Assembly (NCBI GenBank): GCA_027014155.1
Contig: JALWEG010000042.1
Span: 1-64,000 of the forward strand
Origin: Aquificaceae bacterium
Lineage (GTDB): Bacteria; Aquificota; Aquificia; Aquificales; Aquificaceae
Reading direction: 5' to 3'
DNA: 64,000 nucleotides
Within the stretch, counting starts at the first letter, position 1; each line of letters opens with the position of its first letter. Of the stretch, positions 7,302 through 14,918 are shown piece after piece. The notes beneath the pieces are model-generated. The model saw nothing but the letters and a program-made list of their open reading frames with translations, was not told the DNA's origin and searched no databases. The translations under genes were made by a program, and so were the position numbers.

Positions 7302-8200
7302 GTTTCAATCCTTTATAGGTGTCCAATGGACATTGTAAATTTATCCCAACCTCCCGAGCGGACAAGTTGTTTCAATCCCTTATAGGCACCCAATAAACCG
7401 TAGAAGGGGGCACTATCATGCCACCGAGCAGGTCGTTTCAATCCCTTATAGGCACCCAATAAACCTTACCTCAAGGTATGCCATTACTTGCGGAGAGTTT
7501 TGTTTCAATCCCTTATAGGCACCCAATAAACGCCATAGACGGAGACTCCAGCGTTCACCTTATATCCGGTTTCAATCCCTTATAGGCACCCAATAAACTT
7601 TTGTGAGGCTGTAGATGCTGGGATATTGTGAGGCCGGTTTCAATCCCTTATAGGCACCCAATAAACACATAATCGCTCTCCCTTTTCTGTAATTGTAGCC
7701 GTTTCAATCCCTTATAGGCACCCAATAAACGAGCTCGCAGCAGAGCTTGTTGTAAGCATGTGATAGCGTTTCAATCCCTTATAGGCACCCAATAAACCCA
7801 ACTACCTCGTATCTCACGCTCACTACTGCCTGCACCGTTTCAATCCCTTATAGGCACCCAATAAACGTCCGAGCGTTTCAATTGATATATCCGTCTCTTT
7901 CCTGTTTCAATCCCTTATAGGCACCCAATAAACTGGAATTACTGTGTTTTGAGCTTCCGAAATTTTTCCGGTTTCAATCCCTTATAGGCACCCAATAAAC
8001 GGCTCAATTACAAGAGCAGCTCCGAACCGAAGCAGCGTTTCAATCCCTTATAGGCACCCAATAAACTTAAGAAGCAAGAAGAGCTTACGCAGTCGGTTGT
8101 AGGTTTCAATCCCTTATAGGCACCCAATAAACTGGAATACAAATTATAACAGAAAGAAGAGCGGATATACGTTTCAATCCCTTATAGGCACCCAATAAAC
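7302..8200 (-). CRISPR. CRISPR array, 14 repeats / 13 spacers
   Basis: Fourteen 30-bp repeats (plus strand begins GTTTCAATCC and ends CAATAAAC) start at 7302, 7369, 7435, 7502, 7569, 7637, 7701, 7768, 7837, 7904, 7971, 8037, 8103 and 8171. Thirteen are identical. The first (7302-7331) has several changes near its end, marking the leader-distal side. Spacers are 34-39 bp and all different. Transcription is therefore leftward (minus), giving crRNAs whose repeat ends in ATTGAAAC just before the spacer. That 8-nt end is usual for Cas6-processed type I-B/III repeats, yet the only nuclease gene here is Cas12f/TnpB-like. No spacer was seen to match the window by eye, but this was not exhaustive. Confidence 0.98.
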
Positions 8201-8345
8201 TGCTGGGTAATCACGCGCCTATGAATTGCAAAAGGTTGCTAAGCCTGAATAACTTATAAAACTCATAACATCTCACAAAAACTGTTAGCAAAGAAACTTA
8301 TTTCCTGTCCACCTTCAATCTTGCAAAAATTCCTGCAGATAGACA
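8201..8345 (-). promoter_or_regulatory. CRISPR leader, AT-rich
   Basis: The stretch between the newest repeat (8171-8200) and the candidate tracrRNA is AT-rich and contains no gene. Read on the minus strand it holds a TATAAG (plus 8253-8258) that could serve as a -10 about 50 nt before the first repeat. No consensus -35 is evident. The degenerate distal repeat at the opposite end supports leader placement here. Confidence 0.55.
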
Positions 8346-8349
8346 GAAA

Positions 8350-8521
8350 CGTAGGTGCCTTTAAGGGTGCTCTCCACCTGCCTAAAAATTTAGGCAGGAT
8401 ATGGAGCAGGTGGTTGAAACGCCACCTATCCCAACAGTAGCCACTGTATAACGTGGCTACTGCCGGTCCCTACCTATTATGGCAGGACTTTCTTCATCTC
8501 ATACTTCGTAGCACACCCTAT
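8350..8521 (-). ncRNA. Candidate tracrRNA with anti-repeat, type V
   Basis: The minus strand downstream of the nuclease gene holds, in order: a perfect 10-bp hairpin CAGTAGCCAC...GTGGCTACTG (8435-8462); a stem AGGTGG/CCACCT whose loop shows GTTTCAA (plus 8414-8420); a perfect hairpin CCTGCCTAAA/TTTAGGCAGG (8377-8398); and then CCCTTAAAGGCACC (8354-8367). The last segment matches the reverse complement of the crRNA repeat at 13 of 14 positions. GTTTCAA complements the crRNA 3' repeat end TTGAAAC. Two anti-repeat pieces in the correct antiparallel order, separated by a hairpin, are what Cas12f tracrRNAs show. Ends are not known; transcription may come from the nuclease gene promoter. Confidence 0.7.
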
Positions 8522-10183
8522 TCAGTTGCCAATAAGCCCGGGAGGTTTATATACCTCGTTTAGAAACTTCACCGGGTCTTCAATAAACCTTTTGTAGTTA
8601 TTATAATCGTTTTTCCTCATCTCCTTCAATGCTTTTTTCAAAGAGGTTTTTTCAGGCATACCGAGATACTCGTTTAGCTTCCTCCTTATCAATCCTCTCC
8701 TTATGTTGTTGAGTATATGATTCTTTTCAGGGGTAATGTCTTTATGGTCACCACCAAGGGCTTTTATTTGAGACTTCAAATATCTATTGATTATCTTTTC
8801 TATACCTTTGGTTGCTAGGTTTCTTGCTCCAACGTAATCAGCATGAGCTTTATAGCCGCACGACGGACAGATAAATTTATCTCTTTTGGGCCTTACTATA
8901 TCTTTCAAAAAGCCTATGTATCCGCATTCTGGACATCTCAAAGAGGTGCAGGCAGGATTTATCTTGATGGACTTTACCCCTATCTCTTTAAGCTTGTTTT
9001 CTATATAAGTTTGAAGCTGGGAATAGTTCCATTTAGGAAACATAAGAGAGTTTTTCTTCTCAGGGTCAACCGAAATACTTTCCATTACAACCTTACTCAC
9101 ACCCTCTTTCTCCGCCACCTTTCTGATTATGCTGGCTACAGTTTTATTAAGAGTTTCCATGAAGTTGGCTTCGTAGTTTCTTACCGATTCTAATTCCTTA
9201 ACTACTTGTCTTTTTCTTTTTATCAAAGGTTCTTTTTCCCTTTTATCCTCTCCTTTAAGGAGATTATTTATGTAATGGAGTTCTCTTACAAGTCTTCTTT
9301 TCTTTGTCCATACAGCGTATATTTTCCTTTTCCAGTCAAACTTATCAGACCTCAACCACTGTGGAGAGAACTCGCTATCTTTTGTTGCATCTCCTCTTAC
9401 ATGACTGTCGGAAACTGCAAAGTAAGCAAGACATTCCTGCCCAAGGTCTATCCCCATTACCTTATCGCTTTTTTCTTTTTTGGAAACAGGGACTTTGTAG
9501 CAGAAGATTAGGTAAGGCCCCCTTTTATTACCTCTTTCTTTATAACCAAAACCTGCATAGGCAAGTTCATACTTGCTTTCCTTTATTCTTTCAAGCAGTT
9601 TCAGATAGGAATTTTTGTTAGCTTTTTTTAGCTTAAAGTCTTGCACCCACCTTAAAAGGGCTCCCTTAAATAGGGCTAAGTCTATTATTACCCTCTTTCT
9701 CTTGGGGTTTGAGGTGTATTCAATCTCTATATTCCTGACAACTTTATTCCTTGATACCCTAACTATGGGTAGACTTTTCAAAGCAACCAGCTTTCCTTGG
9801 ATTAGGTTATCTCTTACATCTTTTTGCAGAAAATAGTGAAAAGAAGCCTGGAAAGAATCCCGAGCGAAGTAAATGGTAAGAGTATCTATTTCAAAAAAGG
9901 TCTTTTTCGGCAGTTCCTTATATATGAAAGAGGATAGATTTGACTTTCTCCTGAGTTTGAACTTTTCATCATCGGTAAATGCCACTATGTCCCCGATAGC
10001 CTTAATTAAGGCGGCTCTTGCATACCTGGTGGCTTTGTTAGCTATGTGTCTGAGTTTCGCTTTTGAAAGCTCTTCTATCTTGCCATCATTAAGGATCAAA
10101 TACCATTTCCCGCCGGAGAGCCTAAGAACTTTATCTACAACTCCCTCTCTTTTTTTCTTCTCCATAGGAGAGATTATACCCAT
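8522..10183 (-). CDS. Cas12f/TnpB-superfamily RuvC nuclease (candidate type V effector)
   Basis: A 553-residue protein. RuvC-I is VMGIDLGQE (D246), RuvC-II is VVMESIS (E368), and RuvC-III is AHADYVGARNLA (D449). Between II and III sit the PACTSLRCPECG motif and a four-Cys zinc ribbon (C417, C420, C439, C442). The N-terminal 240 residues are basic and mixed alpha/beta, as in TnpB/Cas12f recognition domains. About 90 residues follow RuvC-III, longer than in most TnpBs. Size fits Cas12f1 (roughly 400-700 aa). It lies directly upstream of the tracrRNA-like segment, leader and array on the same strand, with no TnpA and no flanking IS ends. Codons are AT-richer than the neighbours, suggesting transfer. 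Met7 (10165) is an alternative start: TATAAT lies 7 nt before it. Confidence 0.8.
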   Translation of the reverse strand: MGIISPMEKKKREGVVDKVLRLSGGKWYLILNDGKIEELSKAKLRHIANKATRYARAALIKAIGDIVAFTDDEKFKLRRKSNLSSFIYKELPKKTFFEIDTLTIYFARDSFQASFHYFLQKDVRDNLIQGKLVALKSLPIVRVSRNKVVRNIEIEYTSNPKRKRVIIDLALFKGALLRWVQDFKLKKANKNSYLKLLERIKESKYELAYAGFGYKERGNKRGPYLIFCYKVPVSKKEKSDKVMGIDLGQECLAYFAVSDSHVRGDATKDSEFSPQWLRSDKFDWKRKIYAVWTKKRRLVRELHYINNLLKGEDKREKEPLIKRKRQVVKELESVRNYEANFMETLNKTVASIIRKVAEKEGVSKVVMESISVDPEKKNSLMFPKWNYSQLQTYIENKLKEIGVKSIKINPACTSLRCPECGYIGFLKDIVRPKRDKFICPSCGYKAHADYVGARNLATKGIEKIINRYLKSQIKALGGDHKDITPEKNHILNNIRRGLIRRKLNEYLGMPEKTSLKKALKEMRKNDYNNYKRFIEDPVKFLNEVYKPPGLIGN

Positions 10184-10220
10184 TACACACCACCCGAGTT
10201 TAGCCGATATTTATATAGAT

Positions 10221-12368
10221 ATGGAAGCTCGCAGGATAGAGGGGGTCTTTTTAGATTACGCCATAGACAGGAGCAAGGCGGCTGAGGCCTATAAGACCTC
10301 CCAGAGTATCGCCATAAGGATAAGGACTCAGGTGCCAGAGGTGCTGCTCTCCCTGGTCGGGGATACGGGTTCCCAGCTCAGAGCCGTGGTTAAGGAGGCT
10401 ACGGGAGGACAAGTGCTTTTGGCTTTGGACAACGGTTACGAAATTCTGGCGGATAACAGATTGGGTATAGCCGTAAACTCGGGCGATAGGGTGGTTCTGA
10501 GGGTAGAGGATAAACAGCCCTTAACCCTCAGGCTTGAAAGCCTGGCCGGTGGACTTAAAGGGACGGAGGTGGTAAAGAGCCTGCTGGGAGCCGAGAAGGT
10601 GGTAGCGGAGCTGACAGGCTCGGTAAGGGAAAGCTTACAGAACTCGGGGGTGGTTTACGAAAAAAAGGTGGTTGACCTTCTGCTGGGAAAAATCGGCTTT
10701 CAGGAGTTGTCCCAGGACCAGAAGTTTCAGGTGCTTAAAGCCCTGGAGGGGCTTGACCTAAAGAGGTTCGTAGAAAACTTGGAAAGTACTCTGCCGCGGG
10801 GAGATACAAACCTTAGGAACATGGTAGCCTCCCTTGAAAACGCTCTATCCAAGAAGGATTATGCCGCCTTCTTGAGTGTGCTGAAAGAGATAAGAGGCTA
10901 CACGGAGCAAAAGCTCTCACAGGTGCAGGCTCAGCTCCAGAGCCTCCCCAAGGAAGTGAGTGTGTTGAACGCTCTTTTGGAGAATCCCGCCCAGAACTTG
11001 CCCAAGCTGATTCAATCACTTCCCCCCGCCCAGAGGCACGCCTTGGAGAACGCCCTGGCTCTGCTTACCCGTCCAGAGAACGCACCTGAGGGTCCAGAAG
11101 GCCTGGTGCGAGTCCTTGAAAGGGTGCTGCCGCAGGCGGCCTCCTCCGAAAAAGATTTGGCGGGCCCGGTGGATAGACCAAAGCCCCAACAGACTCAGGT
11201 GGCTGCCGAAAGGATAACCGCCCAAGTGCAGAGGGGAGCCGGCAGAGAGGTTAAAGAGGCATATCCCCAACCTATAGTGAAGGGAGAGCCTCAACTTCCT
11301 CCAAAGGTGGAGCAGGCCTTGAGGGAGGTGGTAAAGGACTCTGCGAAGGTTCTTTTTTCAGATGAGAAACTACCACCGCCGAAGGCGGTGGTGGATAACC
11401 TAATAAGAAACTTAAAAGTCGTAGCGGATAACTTACCTCGTGAAGAGGGCTTTAAAGAGAGCCTGCTTTCGCAGCTCAGGCTCTTGCAAAACTCGGAGTC
11501 CCAACCGCAGGCTTTCAGGGAGAACCTGCTGAATCTGGTAAGCTCTCTGAACGGGCACTTTAAGAAGGAGTTGCCACCGGTGCTCGCAAGAGTTCTCCCC
11601 CTTCTTACGGAAGGGGCGGCATTACCTTCCAAGGAAGTTAAGCAAGTCCTAAGGGAGGTATTAACGCAGGTCTTTGATAGGCCGCAGGCTCAGTCGGGAG
11701 AGAGGTTGGTTAAGCTCTCGCAAGAGGTGGAGGCCACCAAGACTTTGAGGGAGGCGCTGGTAGGTTTGAGAGAGGCGCTGGAGCAGGGGGCCAGAGAGAG
11801 GATAGCTCCCCAGGGGGGTGAGGATATGCTCCGCTCTGCGATTAACGAGGTTCTCAAGCACAAAAGGGAGGAGGGTGCGCGCCTTGAGAGGGAGATGGGA
11901 GAGTTGGCTAAGACGAGGGAGTTTATAGATACTCTGCCTAAGGAAGCGGTAAAGAACATGGAGAAGCTGGACCTCATATACCAGCTCCAGAGCTTTATAG
12001 TGAATACCAGGGGTTCTAAGTTCTTTATACCTTTCATGATAAAGGAGGATTGGAAGGGGGTCTTGGCTCTGTCCAAGAGGGAGGAGCTTTATAGGATATT
12101 CATAAACATAAACATGCCGGAAGGGTTTTTAGGCATACTGATGGAGTCTCCCAAGGAGGAGTTTCCGGAGTTCGTCAGGGTTCTCTTCAGGACGGACGTG
12201 CCCCAGATAGAGAGCCTGATAAACTTGAGGAAGGACAGCCTGAGGAGGGACTTAGAGGAGCTAGGACTGAAGGTTAAGGGCATAAGCGTTGAGGGTGCCA
12301 CCAAAGAGGAGTTTGATAAGGAGATGGTGAGCGAGTTTGGGCAGAGCGTATTTTACATGAAGGTCTGA
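10221..12368 (+). CDS. Flagellar hook-length control (FliK/YlqG)-like protein
   Basis: A 715-residue protein starting at ATG 10221; the open frame continues upstream but only through the antisense of the nuclease gene. It has an N-terminal small beta domain (about residues 30-100), a long helical, Gln/Pro/Ala-rich middle with repeated KVLREV/ALREVVKD-type helices, and a folded C-terminus (about 560-715). The layout plus the immediately following FlhB-C-like gene (1 bp apart) mirrors the FliK-like/FlhB-like pair (ylqG-ylqH) of Bacillus. The role would be export switching or hook/secretion control. Only 37 bp separate it from the divergent nuclease gene. Confidence 0.6.
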   Translation: MEARRIEGVFLDYAIDRSKAAEAYKTSQSIAIRIRTQVPEVLLSLVGDTGSQLRAVVKEATGGQVLLALDNGYEILADNRLGIAVNSGDRVVLRVEDKQPLTLRLESLAGGLKGTEVVKSLLGAEKVVAELTGSVRESLQNSGVVYEKKVVDLLLGKIGFQELSQDQKFQVLKALEGLDLKRFVENLESTLPRGDTNLRNMVASLENALSKKDYAAFLSVLKEIRGYTEQKLSQVQAQLQSLPKEVSVLNALLENPAQNLPKLIQSLPPAQRHALENALALLTRPENAPEGPEGLVRVLERVLPQAASSEKDLAGPVDRPKPQQTQVAAERITAQVQRGAGREVKEAYPQPIVKGEPQLPPKVEQALREVVKDSAKVLFSDEKLPPPKAVVDNLIRNLKVVADNLPREEGFKESLLSQLRLLQNSESQPQAFRENLLNLVSSLNGHFKKELPPVLARVLPLLTEGAALPSKEVKQVLREVLTQVFDRPQAQSGERLVKLSQEVEATKTLREALVGLREALEQGARERIAPQGGEDMLRSAINEVLKHKREEGARLEREMGELAKTREFIDTLPKEAVKNMEKLDLIYQLQSFIVNTRGSKFFIPFMIKEDWKGVLALSKREELYRIFININMPEGFLGILMESPKEEFPEFVRVLFRTDVPQIESLINLRKDSLRRDLEELGLKVKGISVEGATKEEFDKEMVSEFGQSVFYMKV

Positions 12369-12369
12369 G

Positions 12370-12624
12370 ATGGCTCAGAAGAAGAAGGCGGTAGCTTTAA
12401 GGTATGAGGCCGGTAAGGATAACGCTCCCGTGGTGGTGGCCAAAGGTAAAGGTTCTTTGGCGGAGAAGATTATTCAGCTGGCGGAGGAGAACGACGTTCC
12501 CGTGGTAAGGGACAGGGAGTTGGTGGAGGCGATGATGAGCGTGGAGGTGTTTGAGGAGATACCTCCCGTTCTCTACGAGGCGATAGCGAGGGTGTTGGTC
12601 TTCGTAAAGAGCGTCAAGGGTTGA
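12370..12624 (+). CDS. FlhB C-terminal-domain homologue (FlhX/YlqH type)
   Basis: An 84-residue protein matching only the cytoplasmic C-terminal part of FlhB/EscU: KKKAVALRYEAGKDNAPVVVAKGKG, then the helix-rich AEENDVPVVRDRELVEAMM and the IPPVLYEAIARVL segment. The NPTH autocleavage site lies before this part and is absent here. Such stand-alone FlhB-C proteins can substitute for cleaved FlhB_C in some bacteria. It is one base after the fliK-like stop and converges on the NfeD gene with an 11-bp overlap. Confidence 0.85.
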   Translation: MAQKKKAVALRYEAGKDNAPVVVAKGKGSLAEKIIQLAEENDVPVVRDRELVEAMMSVEVFEEIPPVLYEAIARVLVFVKSVKG

Positions 12625-13930
12625 GCTTCTCCACCACCAGCTTCAGACCCCTCACCTCTTTCACCCTTACCTGTTCGCCTTTTTTTATGTCCTCTTCGCT
12701 AACGGCGTTCCATATCTCTCCGTGGACCAGCACCTTACCCTTCCCTCCCTTAAAGTCTTCCAGAGCTTCCCCCTCTTCCCCTACCATTCCTTCGGCACCG
12801 GTGAGCTTTTTCCTTCTTTGAGCCTTTAGTCCCAACCTGCCGACTATGAGGAAGAAGGCGGCGCTGAAGAGAACCACCGAGGTGATTATCTCCTTGGGCA
12901 GCTCTCCGTAGGGGGACTCCGGGTCTATGAGCATCAAGGAACCCAAGGCCAAGGCCACTATACCGCCCACCGCCAAGGCTCCGAAGGTGGGAGTTATCAG
13001 CTCAAGAACGAAGAGGAGCACTCCTAAGATTATCAGCAACAAGCCCAGCCAGCTTATAGATATGAGGCTAAGGCCGTAAAGTCCCAAGAGCAGGCATATC
13101 CCGCCCACCACCCCAGGAATCACGGCACCTGGATTGTAGAGCTCAAAGAATATTCCGTAAAAGCCTATCATCAGCAGGAAGTAGGCTACCGTGGGATTTG
13201 TGATTATCTTCAGAAACTCCTCCTTGCTGTTGCTTCTGATGCGCTCCAGCGGCTTGCCTTCGGTGAGCACCTCTATCTCCGTCCCCATCTTTTTTACGCT
13301 TCTGCCGTGCACCTTCTCAAGCAGTTCACCGGTATCCCTCGCTATCAGGTCTATCACCTTAGCCTTGAGAGCCTCTTCCGGCGATAGTGCCAAGCTTTCC
13401 TTGACCATCTTCTCTATAATCTTTGCGTTCCTGCCCTTCTCCTTGGCTATGCTTCTGACGAAGGCGAGCATGTCCTGGAGCACCTTCTCCATCATCACGT
13501 CCTTATCCTTTTTCCCCTTCTTTTCCTTATCCTTGCCGCCTCCCATTCCCTCTCCGATTCTGACCGGGTGAGCCGCACCTATGCTCGTTCCCGGTGCCAT
13601 GGCGGCTATGTCCGCGGAGACGGTGATTATGGCCCCGGCGGAGGCAGCTCTTCCGCCGGGAGGATAGACGAAGACCACCACCGGCAGGGGGGTTTGCTGA
13701 AATCTCTGGACTATCTTTCTCATGGAGGTGTCCAGCCCTCCGGGCGTGTTAAGCTCCAAGACGAAGAGAGTTCCTCCCTCTACCTCTGCCTTTTCCAGGG
13801 CTCTGTTTATGTACTCTGCGGTTATGGGCGTTATCGCCCCCTCCCAGGAGGCAACATAGACCTTGGAGAAGGAGAGATTGATTAAGGTCAAGAGGCTCAA
13901 AAGAATGCAAATAAATCTCACACACCTCAC
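12614..13930 (-). CDS. NfeD-family membrane serine protease (ClpP-class)
   Basis: A 438-residue protein with an N-terminal signal peptide (about 1-22), a ClpP-like protease domain with the nucleophile Ser98 in GGRAASAGA and a probable catalytic Lys at 149, a Lys-rich insertion (about 131-146: GGKDKEKKGKKDKD), four to five TM helices (about 245-365) and a C-terminal NfeD OB-fold domain. Long NfeD proteins usually pair with stomatin; none is adjacent. GTG start at 13930 overlaps the fliP stop by 4 bp, so it is translated as the distal gene of the leftward flagellar operon although it is not a flagellar protein. Confidence 0.88.
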   Translation of the reverse strand: MRCVRFICILLSLLTLINLSFSKVYVASWEGAITPITAEYINRALEKAEVEGGTLFVLELNTPGGLDTSMRKIVQRFQQTPLPVVVFVYPPGGRAASAGAIITVSADIAAMAPGTSIGAAHPVRIGEGMGGGKDKEKKGKKDKDVMMEKVLQDMLAFVRSIAKEKGRNAKIIEKMVKESLALSPEEALKAKVIDLIARDTGELLEKVHGRSVKKMGTEIEVLTEGKPLERIRSNSKEEFLKIITNPTVAYFLLMIGFYGIFFELYNPGAVIPGVVGGICLLLGLYGLSLISISWLGLLLIILGVLLFVLELITPTFGALAVGGIVALALGSLMLIDPESPYGELPKEIITSVVLFSAAFFLIVGRLGLKAQRRKKLTGAEGMVGEEGEALEDFKGGKGKVLVHGEIWNAVSEEDIKKGEQVRVKEVRGLKLVVEKLNP

Positions 13931-14661
13931 TGGTAGCTCCTCACCAAAGAAAGGATAACAAGCTCCCAGCCGTTTGCAAGGACGAAGAGCATTATCTTGA
14001 AGGGCAGGGATATTATCTGCGGGGGAATCATCAATATCCCCATGGATATGAGTATGGAGGCTACCACTATGTCTATTATCAGAAAGGGAATGTAGAGGAG
14101 GAAGACTATCTCAAAGGCGGTGGCTATCTCGCTTACTAAGAAAGAGGGAATTAAAACTCTGAGGGGTATATCGGTGGGCTTTTTTATCTTTTCCATCTCC
14201 TCTTTGGGCAGCTTTGCCGCCTCTAAGAATACGTCAAGGGTGGTCTTCTTGGTATGGACCGCCATGAACTTCTTCATACGCTCGGACACCCTGTTGAAGA
14301 ACTCTTCGTCCTTTATCTCCTCCTTTATGTAAGGCTGTAGTGCATTCCGATTTATGTCGTCAAAGACCGGCTTCATAATGAAGAAGGTTAGAAATAGTGC
14401 CAGAGATATTATCACCTGATTGGGCGGAACCTGAGGGATACCTATCGCCTGTCTGAGTATAGCCAAAACTATCACTATCCTGACGAAGGAGGTGGTCATT
14501 ATAAGGATTGAGGGTGCGAGGCTCAGCACGGTTAGCAGGAGGAGAATCCTTATGGCTGTGCTCAGCTCTCCCGAGCCTACCTTTACCTCTACCGGAGGGA
14601 TTACCTGTGCGTAAAGGGGAAGTGAGCTAAGTATCAGAAGAATCAGGACTTTCTTTATCAT
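13927..14661 (-). CDS. fliP: Flagellar export gate protein FliP
   Basis: A 244-residue protein with signal peptide (MIKKVLILLILSSLPLYA), helices including LSLAPSILIMTTSFVRIVIVLAILRQAIG, and the C-terminal IDIVVASILISMGILMIPP...LPFKIMLFVL signature. FliP is a core subunit of the FliPQR gate of the flagellar type III export apparatus. It overlaps fliO upstream by 35 bp and the NfeD gene downstream by 4 bp. fliQ and fliR are not in the window. Confidence 0.97.
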   Translation of the reverse strand: MIKKVLILLILSSLPLYAQVIPPVEVKVGSGELSTAIRILLLLTVLSLAPSILIMTTSFVRIVIVLAILRQAIGIPQVPPNQVIISLALFLTFFIMKPVFDDINRNALQPYIKEEIKDEEFFNRVSERMKKFMAVHTKKTTLDVFLEAAKLPKEEMEKIKKPTDIPLRVLIPSFLVSEIATAFEIVFLLYIPFLIIDIVVASILISMGILMIPPQIISLPFKIMLFVLANGWELVILSLVRSYQ

Positions 14662-14917
14662 CTTCCTTATATATTACATCAATACCCTTTCCTGAAATTC
14701 CCAGTATGTAGGTCTTTCCCTTTATCTCCAGCTCGGCTATGTAAATGTCGCGCGTTATAGGTTGAACCTTTACCAAACGGAAGCTGGCTCCCGAACCTGT
14801 GGATATACCCTTGTATCTGAGCAGGTAGTTGCCGACGCGGGGCAAAATCAGCAGCAGAAGAATCAGAACTATACCTAAGGATACGAGAACCTTGAGCGCC
14901 GGGAAGAGGAATTCCAT
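14627..14917 (-). CDS. fliO: Flagellar biosynthesis protein FliO
   Basis: A 96-residue protein with a single N-terminal helix (FPALKVLVSLGIVLILLLLILPRV) and a cytoplasmic beta domain ending in KTYILGISGKGIDVIY, the usual FliO layout. FliO assists assembly of the FliP ring. It sits between fliL and fliP, the conserved order, with a 35-bp overlap into fliP and one base from fliL. Confidence 0.85.
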   Translation of the reverse strand: MEFLFPALKVLVSLGIVLILLLLILPRVGNYLLRYKGISTGSGASFRLVKVQPITRDIYIAELEIKGKTYILGISGKGIDVIYKEDDKESPDSSDT

Positions 14918-14918
14918 A

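Noticed and set aside
7294-7365. Longer N-terminus for TrmFO
   Set aside because: The additional 24 codons are the degenerate CRISPR repeat and part of a spacer; the Rossmann motif begins right after the ATG at 7293.
7867-7903. Extra truncated repeat inside spacer 9 (GCGTTTCAATTGAT)
   Set aside because: Only about 8 bases match the repeat start and the spacing of the surrounding repeats is normal, so it is taken as chance.
8374-8462. Intrinsic terminator after the nuclease gene
   Set aside because: The hairpins are strong but are not followed by T-runs on the minus strand; they fit a structured RNA better.
8522-10183. Plain tnpB of an IS200/IS605 transposon
   Set aside because: No tnpA, no GAAGC-hairpin-GGTTCAC right end follows the gene; instead the downstream segment pairs with the neighbouring CRISPR repeat. 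Still the main alternative until a tree is made.
9873-10220. Longer N-terminus for the fliK-like protein (start 348 bp earlier)
   Set aside because: The extra 116 codons lie wholly inside the nuclease gene on the other strand and read as Ser/Leu/Phe-rich antisense; the ATG at 10221 begins the plausible protein.
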